Shown: piece by piece, positions 24,709 through 34,068 of the stretch
Position numbering within the stretch: the first letter of the stretch is position 1
Layout of the letters: each line of letters begins with the position of its first letter
Source of the DNA: Cryobacterium arcticum
Lineage (GTDB): Bacteria > Actinomycetota > Actinomycetes > Actinomycetales > Microbacteriaceae
Reading direction: 5' to 3'
DNA: 64,000 nt
Assembly (NCBI RefSeq): GCF_003185895.1
Contig: NZ_QHLY01000005.1
Location: 62,001 to 126,000, forward strand
Position numbers and translations under genes: made by a program
The notes under the pieces: model-generated
The model's database searches: none
What the model was told of the DNA's origin: nothing
Seen by the model: only the letters and a program-made list of their open reading frames with translations

Positions 24709-26775
24709 ATGCCCGCAACTCCGACCGGCAGCACAATCGCACCACCCACAGTGCTGATCCTGGCCATCACCGCCTGCCCCACCGGCATCGCCCACACCTA
24801 CATGGCCGCCGAGAAACTCGACGCCGCCGCCACCGCACTCGGCTACCAGATCAAGGTGGAGACCCACGGCTCGGTCGGCGTCGAAGGCACCTTCAGCCAG
24901 GCCGACATCGAGCGCGCCGACGCCATCGTGATCGCCGCCGACACCCAGATCGACCTCGCCCGGTTCGGCGGCAAACGCATCGTCTCCACCCGGGTGGCCG
25001 ACGGCATCCACCGCCCCGCCGAACTCATCGCCGAGGCCCTCGCGGCCTCCCCCACCGGCACGGCCGCTGCAACCGAGGATGCCCCGACCAACGCCGGCAA
25101 GCGCGACATCGGCGGCTTCATCTACCGGGCGCTGATGAACGGCGTCTCCTACATGATCCCGTTCGTGGTGGTCGGTGGGCTGCTCATCGCGATCTCCCTG
25201 TCGGTCGGCGGCGAAGCCACCCCGCAGGGCCTGGTCATTCCTGAGGGCAGCTTCTGGCTCACCATCAACCAGATCGGCGTGCTGGGTTTCACCCTGATGG
25301 TGCCGATCCTCTCCGGCTTCATCGCCTACGCGATCGCCGACCGACCCGGACTCGCCCCGGGCATGATCTGCGGCTGGATCGCCACCACCGGCGCGTTCTA
25401 CAACTCCGAATCGGGCGCCGGCTTCATCGGCGGCATCGTCACCGGCTTCCTGGTGGGCTTCGTGGCCCTGGGGATCAAGAAGATCCCGGTGCACCGCTTC
25501 ATCAAGCCGATCATGCCGATCCTCGTGATCCCCGTGATCACCACCCTCGTGGTCGGTGGCCTGTTCGTGCTCGCCCTCGGCCAGCCGATCTCCTGGGTCT
25601 TCTCCTCGATGACCGACTTCCTCTCCAGCCTCGACGGCGGCAGCGTCGTCGTGCTCGGCCTGATCCTCGGCGCCATGGTCGCCTTCGACATGGGCGGTCC
25701 GGTCAACAAGACTGCGTTCCTGTTCGGCAGCGCCCTGATCGCCTCCGGCAACCCCGGCCCGATGGGCATGGTCGCCGCGGCTATCGCTGTGCCGCCGCTG
25801 GGCATGGGCCTGGCCACGGTCATCCGTCGCCGCTTTTTCACCCCGGTGGAACGCGAGGCCGGTATCGCCGCGCTGTTCATGGGCTTCTTCGGCATCACCG
25901 AAGGCGCCATCCCGCTGGCCGCCGCCCGCCCGTTGCAGGTCATTCCGGCCAACGTGCTCGGTGGCGCTGTCGCCGGTGCCATCGCCGCAATCGCCGGTGT
26001 GACCAACGCCGTTCCGCACGGCGGCCCGATCGTGGCCGTGTTCGGTGCCGTCAGCGGCGTGCCGATGTACTTCGTCGCGATTCTCGCCGGCGTGCTCGTC
26101 ACCGCCCTGGTCTCGGTGCTGCTGATCGGCATCTCGGTGCGCAAGACGGCAACGGATGCGCCTACCGCCGCCGAGCCTGCGGCCGAGGCAGCCCCGGCCG
26201 CAAGGATTCCGGCCGAGGCGATCCCGGCTGCGGCACCGCCCGTCTCCGTGGCCCCGGTGGCACAGGCGGCCACAGCATCGGCCCTGCCGAAGCCGAAGAC
26301 CGTGCTCGACTACATCAACGAACGCACCATCGTGCTCGACATCGAGGAGACCGACCGGGATGCCGTGATCCGCCGCCTGGCCGGCCTGATGAAGGCCACC
26401 GGCATCGTGGTCGACGAGGACGCCGTCGTACAGGCCGCGCTCGATCGTGAACTGATCAGCACGACCGGCATCGGCGAGGGCATCGCCATTCCGCACGCGA
26501 AGTCCGACGGCGCCACCGCCCCGATCCTCGCCTTTGCACGCAGCGCCGTCGGGGTGGACTGGAACTCACTCGATGAGAAACCAGCCCACCTGATCTTCAT
26601 GATCGCCGTGCCCGAGGCGGCCGCCGGCACCGAGCACCTCAAGGTGCTCGCCCAGCTCAGCCGCAGCCTGATGAAGCCGTCGTTCCGGGCCTCCATCGAG
26701 ATGGCGGCCACCCCGGCCGACGTGCTCGCGGCGCTGGCGTCCTCGGTGCGCCCCGCGGCTCCCGCCCCGCTGTAG
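24709..26775 (+). CDS. PTS fructose-type permease, domains IIB-IIC-IIA
   Basis: 688 residues from the ATG at 24709 (ggaagga upstream). EIIB comes first, with phospho-Cys C23 in AITACPTGIAHTYMAAE. EIIC follows from about 140, with about eight or nine membrane segments and FDMGGPVNKTAFLFG. A Pro/Ala-rich linker (about 480-520) leads to EIIA, with phospho-His H596 in GEGIAIPHAKSDGA. It takes up and phosphorylates fructose or a related sugar, using phosphate from HPr. The usual fused order is A-B-C; here A is last. HPr and enzyme I are encoded at 47.3-49.3 kb. No 1-phosphofructokinase gene adjoins it. Confidence 0.93.
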   Translation: MPATPTGSTIAPPTVLILAITACPTGIAHTYMAAEKLDAAATALGYQIKVETHGSVGVEGTFSQADIERADAIVIAADTQIDLARFGGKRIVSTRVADGIHRPAELIAEALAASPTGTAAATEDAPTNAGKRDIGGFIYRALMNGVSYMIPFVVVGGLLIAISLSVGGEATPQGLVIPEGSFWLTINQIGVLGFTLMVPILSGFIAYAIADRPGLAPGMICGWIATTGAFYNSESGAGFIGGIVTGFLVGFVALGIKKIPVHRFIKPIMPILVIPVITTLVVGGLFVLALGQPISWVFSSMTDFLSSLDGGSVVVLGLILGAMVAFDMGGPVNKTAFLFGSALIASGNPGPMGMVAAAIAVPPLGMGLATVIRRRFFTPVEREAGIAALFMGFFGITEGAIPLAAARPLQVIPANVLGGAVAGAIAAIAGVTNAVPHGGPIVAVFGAVSGVPMYFVAILAGVLVTALVSVLLIGISVRKTATDAPTAAEPAAEAAPAARIPAEAIPAAAPPVSVAPVAQAATASALPKPKTVLDYINERTIVLDIEETDRDAVIRRLAGLMKATGIVVDEDAVVQAALDRELISTTGIGEGIAIPHAKSDGATAPILAFARSAVGVDWNSLDEKPAHLIFMIAVPEAAAGTEHLKVLAQLSRSLMKPSFRASIEMAATPADVLAALASSVRPAAPAPL

Positions 26776-26784
26776 CCGGCAGCG

Positions 26785-27714
26785 CTAGCCGACGGTGGGC
26801 CGCACGGCCTCCGCCGACGTCTCGCGGAAGTAGTACCCGGCCTCCAGATCCTCGATCAGGGTCGGGTGCGTCGGCGTCCAGCCGAATCGTTCCCGGGTGA
26901 GGGTGCTCGAGGCCGCGATGTCGCGGCTGAAGAAGGCACCGATCCAGCCGAAGTGGCCGAAGGCGTCGTCGGGTGCCACCGAGACGACCGGCAGGCCGAG
27001 GTGCCGGCCGATGACTTCCGCGATCTCCCGTGCCTCGATACCTTCCTCGCCGACGGCATGCACCACGGTGCCGGCCGGCGCCGTCTCCAGCGCCAGCCGC
27101 ACCAGGAGGGCCGCGTCGAGCCGGTGCACGGCGGGCCACCGATTGGCCCCGTCGCCCACGTAGCCCGATACTCCCGTAGCCCGGGCAGCGCCGACGATGG
27201 CGGACATGAAGCCGTGGTCGCCCTCGCCGTGCACCGTCGGGGCGAATCGCAGGCTCACCGCGCGCACGCCACGGTCGGCGTATTCGAGGGCGAGATTCTC
27301 GCTTCCACCGCGCGGAGCATCCGGGCCGCTCAGCCCGAAGAGGTCCGACTCCGTTGCCAACCGGCCCTGAACGATGCCCGCCATGCCCGAGGCGAGCAGG
27401 AACGGCCGATCGGATCCGGCCAGGGTTCCGGCCAGCGTCTCGACGGCGGCCCGCTCCGTGCGGCCGGCTCCGGCATAGTCGGAGAAGTCGTGGTTGAAGG
27501 CGAGGTGGATGACGCCGTCGGAGCCGTCGGCGCCGGCGCGGAGGCTGTCCAGGTCGTCGAGGCTGCCGCGATGCGCCTGAGCGCCCGCGGCAGCGATGGC
27601 CGCGGCCGACGCGTCGGAGCGTGCCAGGCCCACGACCTCGTGGCCGGCCGAAAGAAGTTCGGGCACGACGGCGGAGCCGATCCAACCGGATGCACCGGTG
27701 ACAAATACGCGCAT
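26785..27714 (-). CDS. NAD(P)-dependent epimerase/dehydratase family protein (extended SDR)
   Basis: 309 residues from the ATG at 27714, preceded by agaaggagat. The Rossmann motif is VTGASGWIGSAVVPEL near the N-terminus, then LARSD for cofactor specificity and VIHLAFNHDF. The Tyr of the SDR catalytic set is not in its standard YxxxK form, so the protein may be an atypical SDR with a redox or sensing role. It ends 9 nt from the convergent PTS gene. It is divergent from a TetR regulator with a palindromic operator between them, which suggests it is that regulator's target. Confidence 0.85.
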   Translation of the reverse strand: MRVFVTGASGWIGSAVVPELLSAGHEVVGLARSDASAAAIAAAGAQAHRGSLDDLDSLRAGADGSDGVIHLAFNHDFSDYAGAGRTERAAVETLAGTLAGSDRPFLLASGMAGIVQGRLATESDLFGLSGPDAPRGGSENLALEYADRGVRAVSLRFAPTVHGEGDHGFMSAIVGAARATGVSGYVGDGANRWPAVHRLDAALLVRLALETAPAGTVVHAVGEEGIEAREIAEVIGRHLGLPVVSVAPDDAFGHFGWIGAFFSRDIAASSTLTRERFGWTPTHPTLIEDLEAGYYFRETSAEAVRPTVG

Positions 27715-27787
27715 GAGAGTGATCTCCTTCTGGCCCGGTGTGCGCCGAACCCTTGATGTCAGTTGCCGCCATGACGGTAGCACACCT

Positions 27788-27813
27788 ATGTCAGTGACCG
27801 ACATCACTAGACT
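27788..27813. promoter_or_regulatory. TetR operator and -10 element
   Basis: Near-perfect 17-bp palindrome atgtcagtgaccgacat (27788-27804; mismatches only at two symmetric sites and the centre), with an extra half-site atgtcagt at 27756-27763. A -10-like tagact (27808-27813) lies 7 nt before the GTG at 27820, so the tetR mRNA may be leaderless. No good -35 was seen. Confidence 0.55.
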
Positions 27814-27819
27814 GAACCC

Positions 27820-28386
27820 GTGGGACGATGGAAACCGGATGCGCGCGGGCGCCTAACCTTGGGTGCGCTCGAGCTCTTCGCCGAGCGCGGTTACGAGCAG
27901 ACGACCGCCGCCGAGATCGCGGAACGGGCCGGCGTGACCGAACGCACCTTCTTCCGCCATTTTCCCGACAAGCGCGAGGTGCTCTTCATGGGCGCAAAAC
28001 ACCTGCAAGACCGGGTGGTTGCCGCGATCACGGCAGCCCCAGCCTCGATGCCGCCGATCGACGTGGTGGGAGTCGCCATGGAGAGCGCGGCGGAGCTTCT
28101 CGAGGAGGATCGCGACTATGCCCGGCAGCGTTGGGCAGTCATCGCCGCCACCCCGAGCCTACGAGAGCGCGAGCTGCTCAAGATGGCGTCCCTGAGCGCC
28201 GCGTGCGCCGAGGCCCTTCGCGCCCGCGGCGTCGCCGAGTTGCCCGCCGGCCTGGCTGCCGAGACCGGGGTCACGATCTTCAAGCTGAGCTTCGAACGCT
28301 GGGTCAGCGACGAGCCCTCCGGAACCTTCACCGAGTGCATCCGTGATGCCCTCGCCCAGCTCAAGGGCATGACCGCCGGCGCCTGA
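27820..28386 (+). CDS. TetR-family transcriptional regulator
   Basis: 188 residues from the GTG at 27820. The N-terminal helix-turn-helix is clear: ALELFAERGYEQTTAAEIAE then RAGVTERTFFRHFPDKREVL. The rest is an all-helical ligand domain with no recognisable ligand class. It is divergent from the SDR-type gene and likely represses both through the palindrome at 27788. It converges with the lacI-type gene, 44 nt apart. Confidence 0.9.
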   Translation: MGRWKPDARGRLTLGALELFAERGYEQTTAAEIAERAGVTERTFFRHFPDKREVLFMGAKHLQDRVVAAITAAPASMPPIDVVGVAMESAAELLEEDRDYARQRWAVIAATPSLRERELLKMASLSAACAEALRARGVAELPAGLAAETGVTIFKLSFERWVSDEPSGTFTECIRDALAQLKGMTAGA

Positions 28387-28430
28387 ACCACCGCCGGTCG
28401 GCGCCGACTCTCAGCCGGGTGAAGACCCGC

Positions 28431-29444
28431 TCAGCGGCTCGCCGGCGGGGCCGCGCTGGCCCGCACCACGAGGGTGGGGCCTTCGCTGGAGAGCACCGGC
28501 TGCTCGTCGCCGGTGATCTGCTGCAGCAGCAGGCTGAATGCCCGGCGGCCGAGGTCGACGAAGTCCTGCGACACCGTGGTGATGCCCGGGCGCCAGATAT
28601 GGGACAGCGGATGGTCATCGAAGCCGACCACGCTCACGTCGTCGGGCACGGAGCGGCCGGCCTCGGCCAGGCCGGAGATCACGCCCATGGCGATCTCGTC
28701 GTTGCCGCAGAACACCGCGGTGACATCATCCCGGCCGGCCAGGTCGTGCCCGATCGCCACACCGGAGTCGGCATCCCAGGTCGCCGCGATGATGGCGGGC
28801 ACGGGAGCGCCGGCCGCTTGCAGGGCGTTCCGCCAGCCGGTGGTGCGGCCGTCTTCGGCTCGCGACGGTGGAACGGTCACGTGGTGCACGGTGCGATGGC
28901 CGAGCCCGAGCAGGAACCGGGTGATCTCGTCACCGCCGGCCACCTCGTCGAGCACGGCCTGGGAGACCTGGTCGTCGAGCTCGCCGGAGACCGCCACCAC
29001 GGGTACATCCCGCGGCAATGCGCCGACGGCCTTCACGCCGGCCGGGTCGAACTTGAGCACGACCACGCCGGCGAGGGGCTGGCTGAGCACCAGCGAGACC
29101 GCACGTTCGATCTCGTCGGGTTCGTCGCCGTCGACCAACGAGATGATCACGAAGTATCCGGCCGCTCGCGCGGCCAGTTCGATGCCCTGGATCGTCGACG
29201 AGTAGCCGTAGATCGTGGTGTCAGAGGTCATCACCGCGATGGTGGTCTGCTTGCCGCTGACCAGGGCCCGTGCGGCACCGTTCGGCCGGTAGCCGAGCTC
29301 TTCGATCGCGTCGAGCACGCGCTGCCGCCGCACGGCACTCACCTTGGCGGCGCCGGTGAGCACCCGCGACACCGTGGGCACCGACACACCGGCCGCCGTC
29401 GCCACATCATTGATGCTGGCGGGCTTGGCGAACGTGCGGGTCAT
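28431..29444 (-). CDS. LacI-family regulator of the glycan operon
   Basis: 337 residues from the ATG at 29444 (MTRTFAKPASINDVATAAGV). The HTH reads SVPTVSRVLTGAAKVS and the hinge helix YRPNGAARALVSGK. The effector domain is periplasmic-binding-protein-like, with AVFCGNDEIAMGVI and GFDDHPLSHIWRPGITTV. It is the last gene after a sugar ABC importer and a large glycosidase, so a sugar released by that enzyme is the likely inducer. Matching operators lie at the operon promoter (37599-37635). An alternative ATG at 29501 overlaps the upstream stop (ATGA) and would add 19 residues. I prefer 29444 because family members start close to the HTH. Confidence 0.9.
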   Translation of the reverse strand: MTRTFAKPASINDVATAAGVSVPTVSRVLTGAAKVSAVRRQRVLDAIEELGYRPNGAARALVSGKQTTIAVMTSDTTIYGYSSTIQGIELAARAAGYFVIISLVDGDEPDEIERAVSLVLSQPLAGVVVLKFDPAGVKAVGALPRDVPVVAVSGELDDQVSQAVLDEVAGGDEITRFLLGLGHRTVHHVTVPPSRAEDGRTTGWRNALQAAGAPVPAIIAATWDADSGVAIGHDLAGRDDVTAVFCGNDEIAMGVISGLAEAGRSVPDDVSVVGFDDHPLSHIWRPGITTVSQDFVDLGRRAFSLLLQQITGDEQPVLSSEGPTLVVRASAAPPASR

Positions 29445-29468
29445 GGTGCGACGATACTGCTTTTGCTC

Positions 29469-29490
29469 GCCCGCCGACGCGTCGGCGGGC
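29469..29490 (-). repeat. Perfect 22-bp GC-rich palindrome before lacI-type gene
   Basis: gcccgccgacg followed by its exact complement. If lacI starts at 29444, this lies in the 53-nt gap after the glycosidase gene and could act as a processing or attenuating hairpin. If lacI starts at 29501, it is coding. No U-tract follows on either strand. Confidence 0.5.
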
Positions 29491-29497
29491 AGATCGG

Positions 29498-32400
29498 TCA
29501 TTGGCGGCCCGTCGGCACCACGAGCGGGTCCAGCCGAACTGCCACGACCCGGGGACCGGGTCCGTTCGTCGCCTCGAGCCGCAGCGGTCCGGAGGCATCG
29601 GTGACGTCGAACCGCACGGTGAGGGGCTGGTAATTCAGCCAGTGGTAGTTGTGCCGGAGGGTCACGACGGTGGACGCATCAGTCCCGCGCCGTACCGCCA
29701 GCCGGCGATTGATCACGTCGGCGTTGTACATGTGACCGGTGGCCTTGTCCGCATTGCTGTATTCCAGCGTCAGCATATAGCGGCCGGGGGTGAGCTCCGG
29801 CAGGTCGACGACCGCCGCCCCGGTGGCCGCGCCACCCTCTTCGGCGAAGCCGTCGAGGAAGGCGACGTTGGCACCGGTCTCGAGCCGCACCGATCCGGTC
29901 ACGGTGAACTGCTCGGCGATCCCCCGGTGGGTCACCGCCGGCTCGACGGTCTCGGTCAGGCTCAGGCTGTGCACCAGGGCGGATGCCCCGGCCGCACGCA
30001 CGGTGACCATCGAGACGCCGGCGGCCAGGTACACCCCGGCGCCGGAGCCGCCCACGTCGGCGCCGTCGACCAGCACCGAGACCGGGCTGCCGATGCCGGC
30101 TTCGGCATCCGTGGCGACGGTGAGCGTGTAGCGCCCGGCGACCGGCACGGCCACGAAGAAGATGAGTTCGTCGTCGCCGGTGAGGCGCACGCTGCCCGGC
30201 CCATGCACGGCCGCGGTGTGTTCGATTGTGCCGCCGGTGCGCCAGGCGAAGACGGCGTCGAAGCGGCGGGCCTGGTCGTCGATGCGGCTGAGGGTGAGGC
30301 GGTCGACCGCCACCTCGTCGCCGATAGTGCCGGTGATAGTCGCGGTGTGCGCACCGGCGGTGAGGCCGACGGGCAGGTCATGGCGGCCGGCGTAGGTCGT
30401 GAACAGGGTGGCGGCCAGGCGCACCTCGACCGGGTCGGCGTCGTCGATCGCGAGGAGAATCGTGGCCGGCGCGGTGTCGGTGCCGTAGGTGATGCCGAGC
30501 AGGTAGTCGCCGTCGGCGGGTACCGACACCGGGAAGCTCACCCGGCTGTCGGCATCCGGTGTCGAGGCCAGCACCACGTTCTGGCGGCCGGATCCGGTGT
30601 AGTGCTGAGGGTCGTCGCCATGGCGCACCCAGCTCACCGCGGTGGCCGTGGCGAGGTCGGAGTCGATGGAGGCGCTCCAGGGACTGGGGGCTGCGGCTGC
30701 GCCGCCGCCGTCGGGGGTGACGACGACGAGATAGGCCGAGTGCGGGTCGGCGCCGGGCACCGACACCGTCAGCGTCAGCGTGCCATCCCGCACGGTGGCG
30801 GGCTCGTCGCGCACCAGGGTGGGGGCGATCACGTCGCCCTCATAACCCGACCAGGTGACCGAGCTCAGCCGCACCCGCACCGCGCCCGACAGACTCAGGC
30901 CGGTGAGGTTCACGGCGATGCCGGCGTCGGTGCCGCCCAGCAGCACTGTCAGGGACGACGCTGAGTCATCCCAGGCCGCCAGTGCGCGCAGCGAGTCCCG
31001 TACGTCCGGGTGCGGAACGACCACCGGCACGGTGTGCCCGCGCAGGCTCGCGTACCAGTGCAGCAGCCACCAGCCACCGTTGGCCTGGCCGCTGTTGACG
31101 GCGTGGTCGTCGAGGTTGCCGGCGAGGGTCCAGTAGGCCAGGTCGGCATCGACCTTGCTGGTTTCGAACAGGTCGATCCACTGCACCAGTTGGGCGGGGT
31201 TCGACATGTCGCGGCGGTTGCCGTACTCGTCGATGTTGATCGGCAACGGGCCGAAGCCGAGCTCGGCCTCCAGCTCGCGGTAGTGCCGGTAGTGCGCCGG
31301 GTAGACCTCGAGCGAGGAGGGCTGCAGTTCGTGCCAGCTCATGATCTGCGGCACCACGTCGTTGGCCACGCAATAGGCGAAGAAGTCGCGCACCCGCTCC
31401 GGGTAGTAGTGCGATTCGTTCGGTCCGACGATACGAGCGGCCGGGTCGACGGCGCGAATGGTGCGGTACATCGTGGCCCAGTCGGCCAGGAACCTGTCGC
31501 GGCCGGCGGCCGACCAGTCGGTGTACCAGATCCAGTCGCCCTCGTTGAAGGGCACCCAGACGAACTGGTGCGCATCCGGCCGGGCGGCGACCTCGGCCAC
31601 CATGGTGCGGGCCAGCTCGCAGAAGGCCTCGATGCCGACCTCTTCGTAGGGCCACTCCGCGAGCACGTCCTGCATGTAGACGACCATCTCCGAGCCCCCC
31701 GCGGCGAAGTAGCCGTCGGCCTGGGCGAGCGCGTCGCCGCCGGGGTGTTGGCGGCCGTGCGGTGCCTTCTGCGCCATGGTGCGCGGCCGCACGCCGGCGA
31801 TCAGGGCGGCAGCCGGCACACCCTCGTCGGCGAGGCCGTAGAGCATCCCGGTCGCTCCGCCGTGCACGGCACCGGTGCTCACGCTGGCGTCGATGGTGAC
31901 CTGCTCGACGATCGGGTGGGTGGAGATGCGCAGGGTGCGCGCGGCGGACTCTGCCGCCGCGGTCACGGTGAGTACCGCGGTCACGGGGTTCCAGTCGTAG
32001 GCCCACGGTTCCAACCGGCGGGGGAAGACGGTGTCGATCACCAGGTCGAGGCCGGCCAGGTCGGGCAGGGGCACCTGCACGGACTCGGCGGCACCGTCCC
32101 GCTTCCACAGGGTGAGATAGCGGTCGTCGGCCGTGCCGATGACCAGCGCCACCCAGGGCGCGGTCCACTGGTCGATGCCGAGCGGCCAGGAGGCGTGGCC
32201 GGCGGCGAGGTCCCGACGCATCCGCTTGTGCGCGGCCACGGCCTCGGCCACCAGCACCTGCTGTGGCATGGTCATGATGTCCAGATGCCCGGAGAGGTAC
32301 ATCCGGCCGAGCAGTCCGGTGCAGAGCGTGAACGCGAGCTGCTCGTCGGTCATCGAGGGCTGCGGGTAGGCCCAGTTCGCGGCCTGTTCCGGCAGCATCA

Positions 32401-34024
32401 TCAGCGGGGCGGCGGCTGCGATGGGCGCGTAGGCCTGCGGGTCCTGCTGGTCGCTGGTGGACTGCAGCTGCAGCCGGGACAGCATGGCGAAGTCCATGCG
32501 CATCGCCCCGCTGGCGCAGTTCTCCAGCACCAGGTCGGGGTGCCGGTCAAGCACGCTCTCCAGCCAGGCCAGGTGGGCACGGTTGTGCTGCAGCAGGCCG
32601 TCGCCGGGGCTGGTTGCGCCCCGGTCGGTGCCCGCGCCGGGGTTGATGTTGTAGTCCAGCTTGAAGTAGCGCACACCGAAGTCGTTCACGAGCCGGTCCA
32701 CGACGGCGTCGAGGTGAGTGATCGCGGCGGGGTATCGCAGGTCGAGGTGGTAGCGGCCGTGCTCCACGACGCGTTCGCCGTGCCGGCTGAAGAATGCCTC
32801 AGCGGGCAGGCGCTGGGCGGCGGGGCTGGCCACGCCGACGACCTCGGGTTCGAGCCACAGGCCCGGCTTCATGTCTTTGCTGCGGATGCGGTCGATCACT
32901 TCACCGAGTCCGTTCGGGAACCGCACGGTGGACGGTTCCCAGTCCCCCACGCTGTCCCACCAGTCGCCGGAGTCGTCGTACCAGCCGGCGTCGATGCAGA
33001 AGTATTCGGCGCCGGCCTCCGAGGCGGCGTCGATCAGCGGCAGCAGCTTCTCGGTGGTGGGATCGCCCATCAGCGTGTTCATGTAGTCGTTGAAGACCAC
33101 CGACAGGCGGTCATTGTCGGGGTGCGCGCGGCGGGCCGCCCGACGGAAATCGGTGAGCGCGGCGAAGGCGCCCTCGAGGCCGGCGCCGGCGCCGAGTGTG
33201 GCCGGCACCGTGGTGAAGGAGTCGCCGGGGGCGAGGCGGGCGACCCACTGGCTGTCGGCATCCGACGGGCCGGCGAGGGCGAGGTAGGTACCGGCGGTGT
33301 TCTCGCCGACCTCCCACCGCCAACCGCCGTTGCTCTCGACCTGCCAGGCGAATGCGGCTGCCGTGCCGTCCGCGTGGGCCTCCACCAGGGCGCCGCTCGG
33401 CAGCGACCGGCCGGTGGACCAGGAGCCGGTGGAGGAGAATGCGCGGGAGCCCCTCGCCGGGGCGTCGCCGTGGGCGGAGAGGGCGAGGTCGACGAGGTCG
33501 CCGCGCAGCCGGCGGGTGCTCCAGCGGGATTCGCCGATCCAGTCGCAGGTGGCGCTGGCCAGGTCGAGGTCGTCCGGGCTCGCCGTCGCGGCGGCGCCGA
33601 GCGCCACCTGCAGGGCGAGGCTCGTGACCGCCTGCACGATCCGCACCCGGTCGGTGGACCGGTTGCTGACCGTGACGGTGGCGCGGGCCGCGCGGGCGGC
33701 CGGCGGGGTGGCGATGGTGAGCACCGCTTCGAGGCCACCGTCGCTCTCCCGCAGCAGCACGTCGAGTACGGTCCAGCCGTCGTCGGTGCGGCTGGTGTGG
33801 CTGACATAGCGCAGGTTCTGGCTGACGACGCCGCCGGTCACGCGCGGCGTGGACGGTGCCCGGCCGGCGTCGACGGTGAGGATCTCGACCGCGCTCTGGC
33901 CGGCGGGCAGGTCGGGGGCGAAGCCCCGGGGTCCCCAGCGGCGCACGCTCAGCGGGGAGTCGCCGTGCTGCACAAGAACGATCTCGAGGACGTCGTTGCC
34001 CGTCTCGATGCGGATGTCAGGCAT
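29498..34024 (-). CDS. Two-catalytic-domain glycosidase: GH36 alpha-galactosidase fused to a clan GH-A (GH39-like) module
   Basis: 1508 residues, no signal peptide. Residues 1 to about 700 are GH36: YFCIDAGWYDDSGDWW, nucleophile D457 in RYFKLDYNINPG, ENCASGAMRMD at 501-511 and the likely acid/base D525 in SDQQD. From about 735 (GATGMLYGLADEGVP) a second glycosidase begins, with acid/base E828 in VWVPFNEGDWIWY and nucleophile E933 in INIDEYGN, as in GH39-like clan GH-A enzymes. After about 1070 come beta-sandwich stretches that look like two carbohydrate-binding modules (around 1140-1260 and 1370-1500). An intracellular bifunctional enzyme for oligosaccharides containing alpha-galactose plus a second sugar is inferred. 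Substrates are unproven. Confidence 0.88.
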   Translation of the reverse strand: MPDIRIETGNDVLEIVLVQHGDSPLSVRRWGPRGFAPDLPAGQSAVEILTVDAGRAPSTPRVTGGVVSQNLRYVSHTSRTDDGWTVLDVLLRESDGGLEAVLTIATPPAARAARATVTVSNRSTDRVRIVQAVTSLALQVALGAAATASPDDLDLASATCDWIGESRWSTRRLRGDLVDLALSAHGDAPARGSRAFSSTGSWSTGRSLPSGALVEAHADGTAAAFAWQVESNGGWRWEVGENTAGTYLALAGPSDADSQWVARLAPGDSFTTVPATLGAGAGLEGAFAALTDFRRAARRAHPDNDRLSVVFNDYMNTLMGDPTTEKLLPLIDAASEAGAEYFCIDAGWYDDSGDWWDSVGDWEPSTVRFPNGLGEVIDRIRSKDMKPGLWLEPEVVGVASPAAQRLPAEAFFSRHGERVVEHGRYHLDLRYPAAITHLDAVVDRLVNDFGVRYFKLDYNINPGAGTDRGATSPGDGLLQHNRAHLAWLESVLDRHPDLVLENCASGAMRMDFAMLSRLQLQSTSDQQDPQAYAPIAAAAPLMMLPEQAANWAYPQPSMTDEQLAFTLCTGLLGRMYLSGHLDIMTMPQQVLVAEAVAAHKRMRRDLAAGHASWPLGIDQWTAPWVALVIGTADDRYLTLWKRDGAAESVQVPLPDLAGLDLVIDTVFPRRLEPWAYDWNPVTAVLTVTAAAESAARTLRISTHPIVEQVTIDASVSTGAVHGGATGMLYGLADEGVPAAALIAGVRPRTMAQKAPHGRQHPGGDALAQADGYFAAGGSEMVVYMQDVLAEWPYEEVGIEAFCELARTMVAEVAARPDAHQFVWVPFNEGDWIWYTDWSAAGRDRFLADWATMYRTIRAVDPAARIVGPNESHYYPERVRDFFAYCVANDVVPQIMSWHELQPSSLEVYPAHYRHYRELEAELGFGPLPINIDEYGNRRDMSNPAQLVQWIDLFETSKVDADLAYWTLAGNLDDHAVNSGQANGGWWLLHWYASLRGHTVPVVVPHPDVRDSLRALAAWDDSASSLTVLLGGTDAGIAVNLTGLSLSGAVRVRLSSVTWSGYEGDVIAPTLVRDEPATVRDGTLTLTVSVPGADPHSAYLVVVTPDGGGAAAAPSPWSASIDSDLATATAVSWVRHGDDPQHYTGSGRQNVVLASTPDADSRVSFPVSVPADGDYLLGITYGTDTAPATILLAIDDADPVEVRLAATLFTTYAGRHDLPVGLTAGAHTATITGTIGDEVAVDRLTLSRIDDQARRFDAVFAWRTGGTIEHTAAVHGPGSVRLTGDDELIFFVAVPVAGRYTLTVATDAEAGIGSPVSVLVDGADVGGSGAGVYLAAGVSMVTVRAAGASALVHSLSLTETVEPAVTHRGIAEQFTVTGSVRLETGANVAFLDGFAEEGGAATGAAVVDLPELTPGRYMLTLEYSNADKATGHMYNADVINRRLAVRRGTDASTVVTLRHNYHWLNYQPLTVRFDVTDASGPLRLEATNGPGPRVVAVRLDPLVVPTGRQ

Positions 34025-34068
34025 TGTTCTGCTTTCTTGGAATTCGGTCAGCTGAGGCGTCGGCGGTG

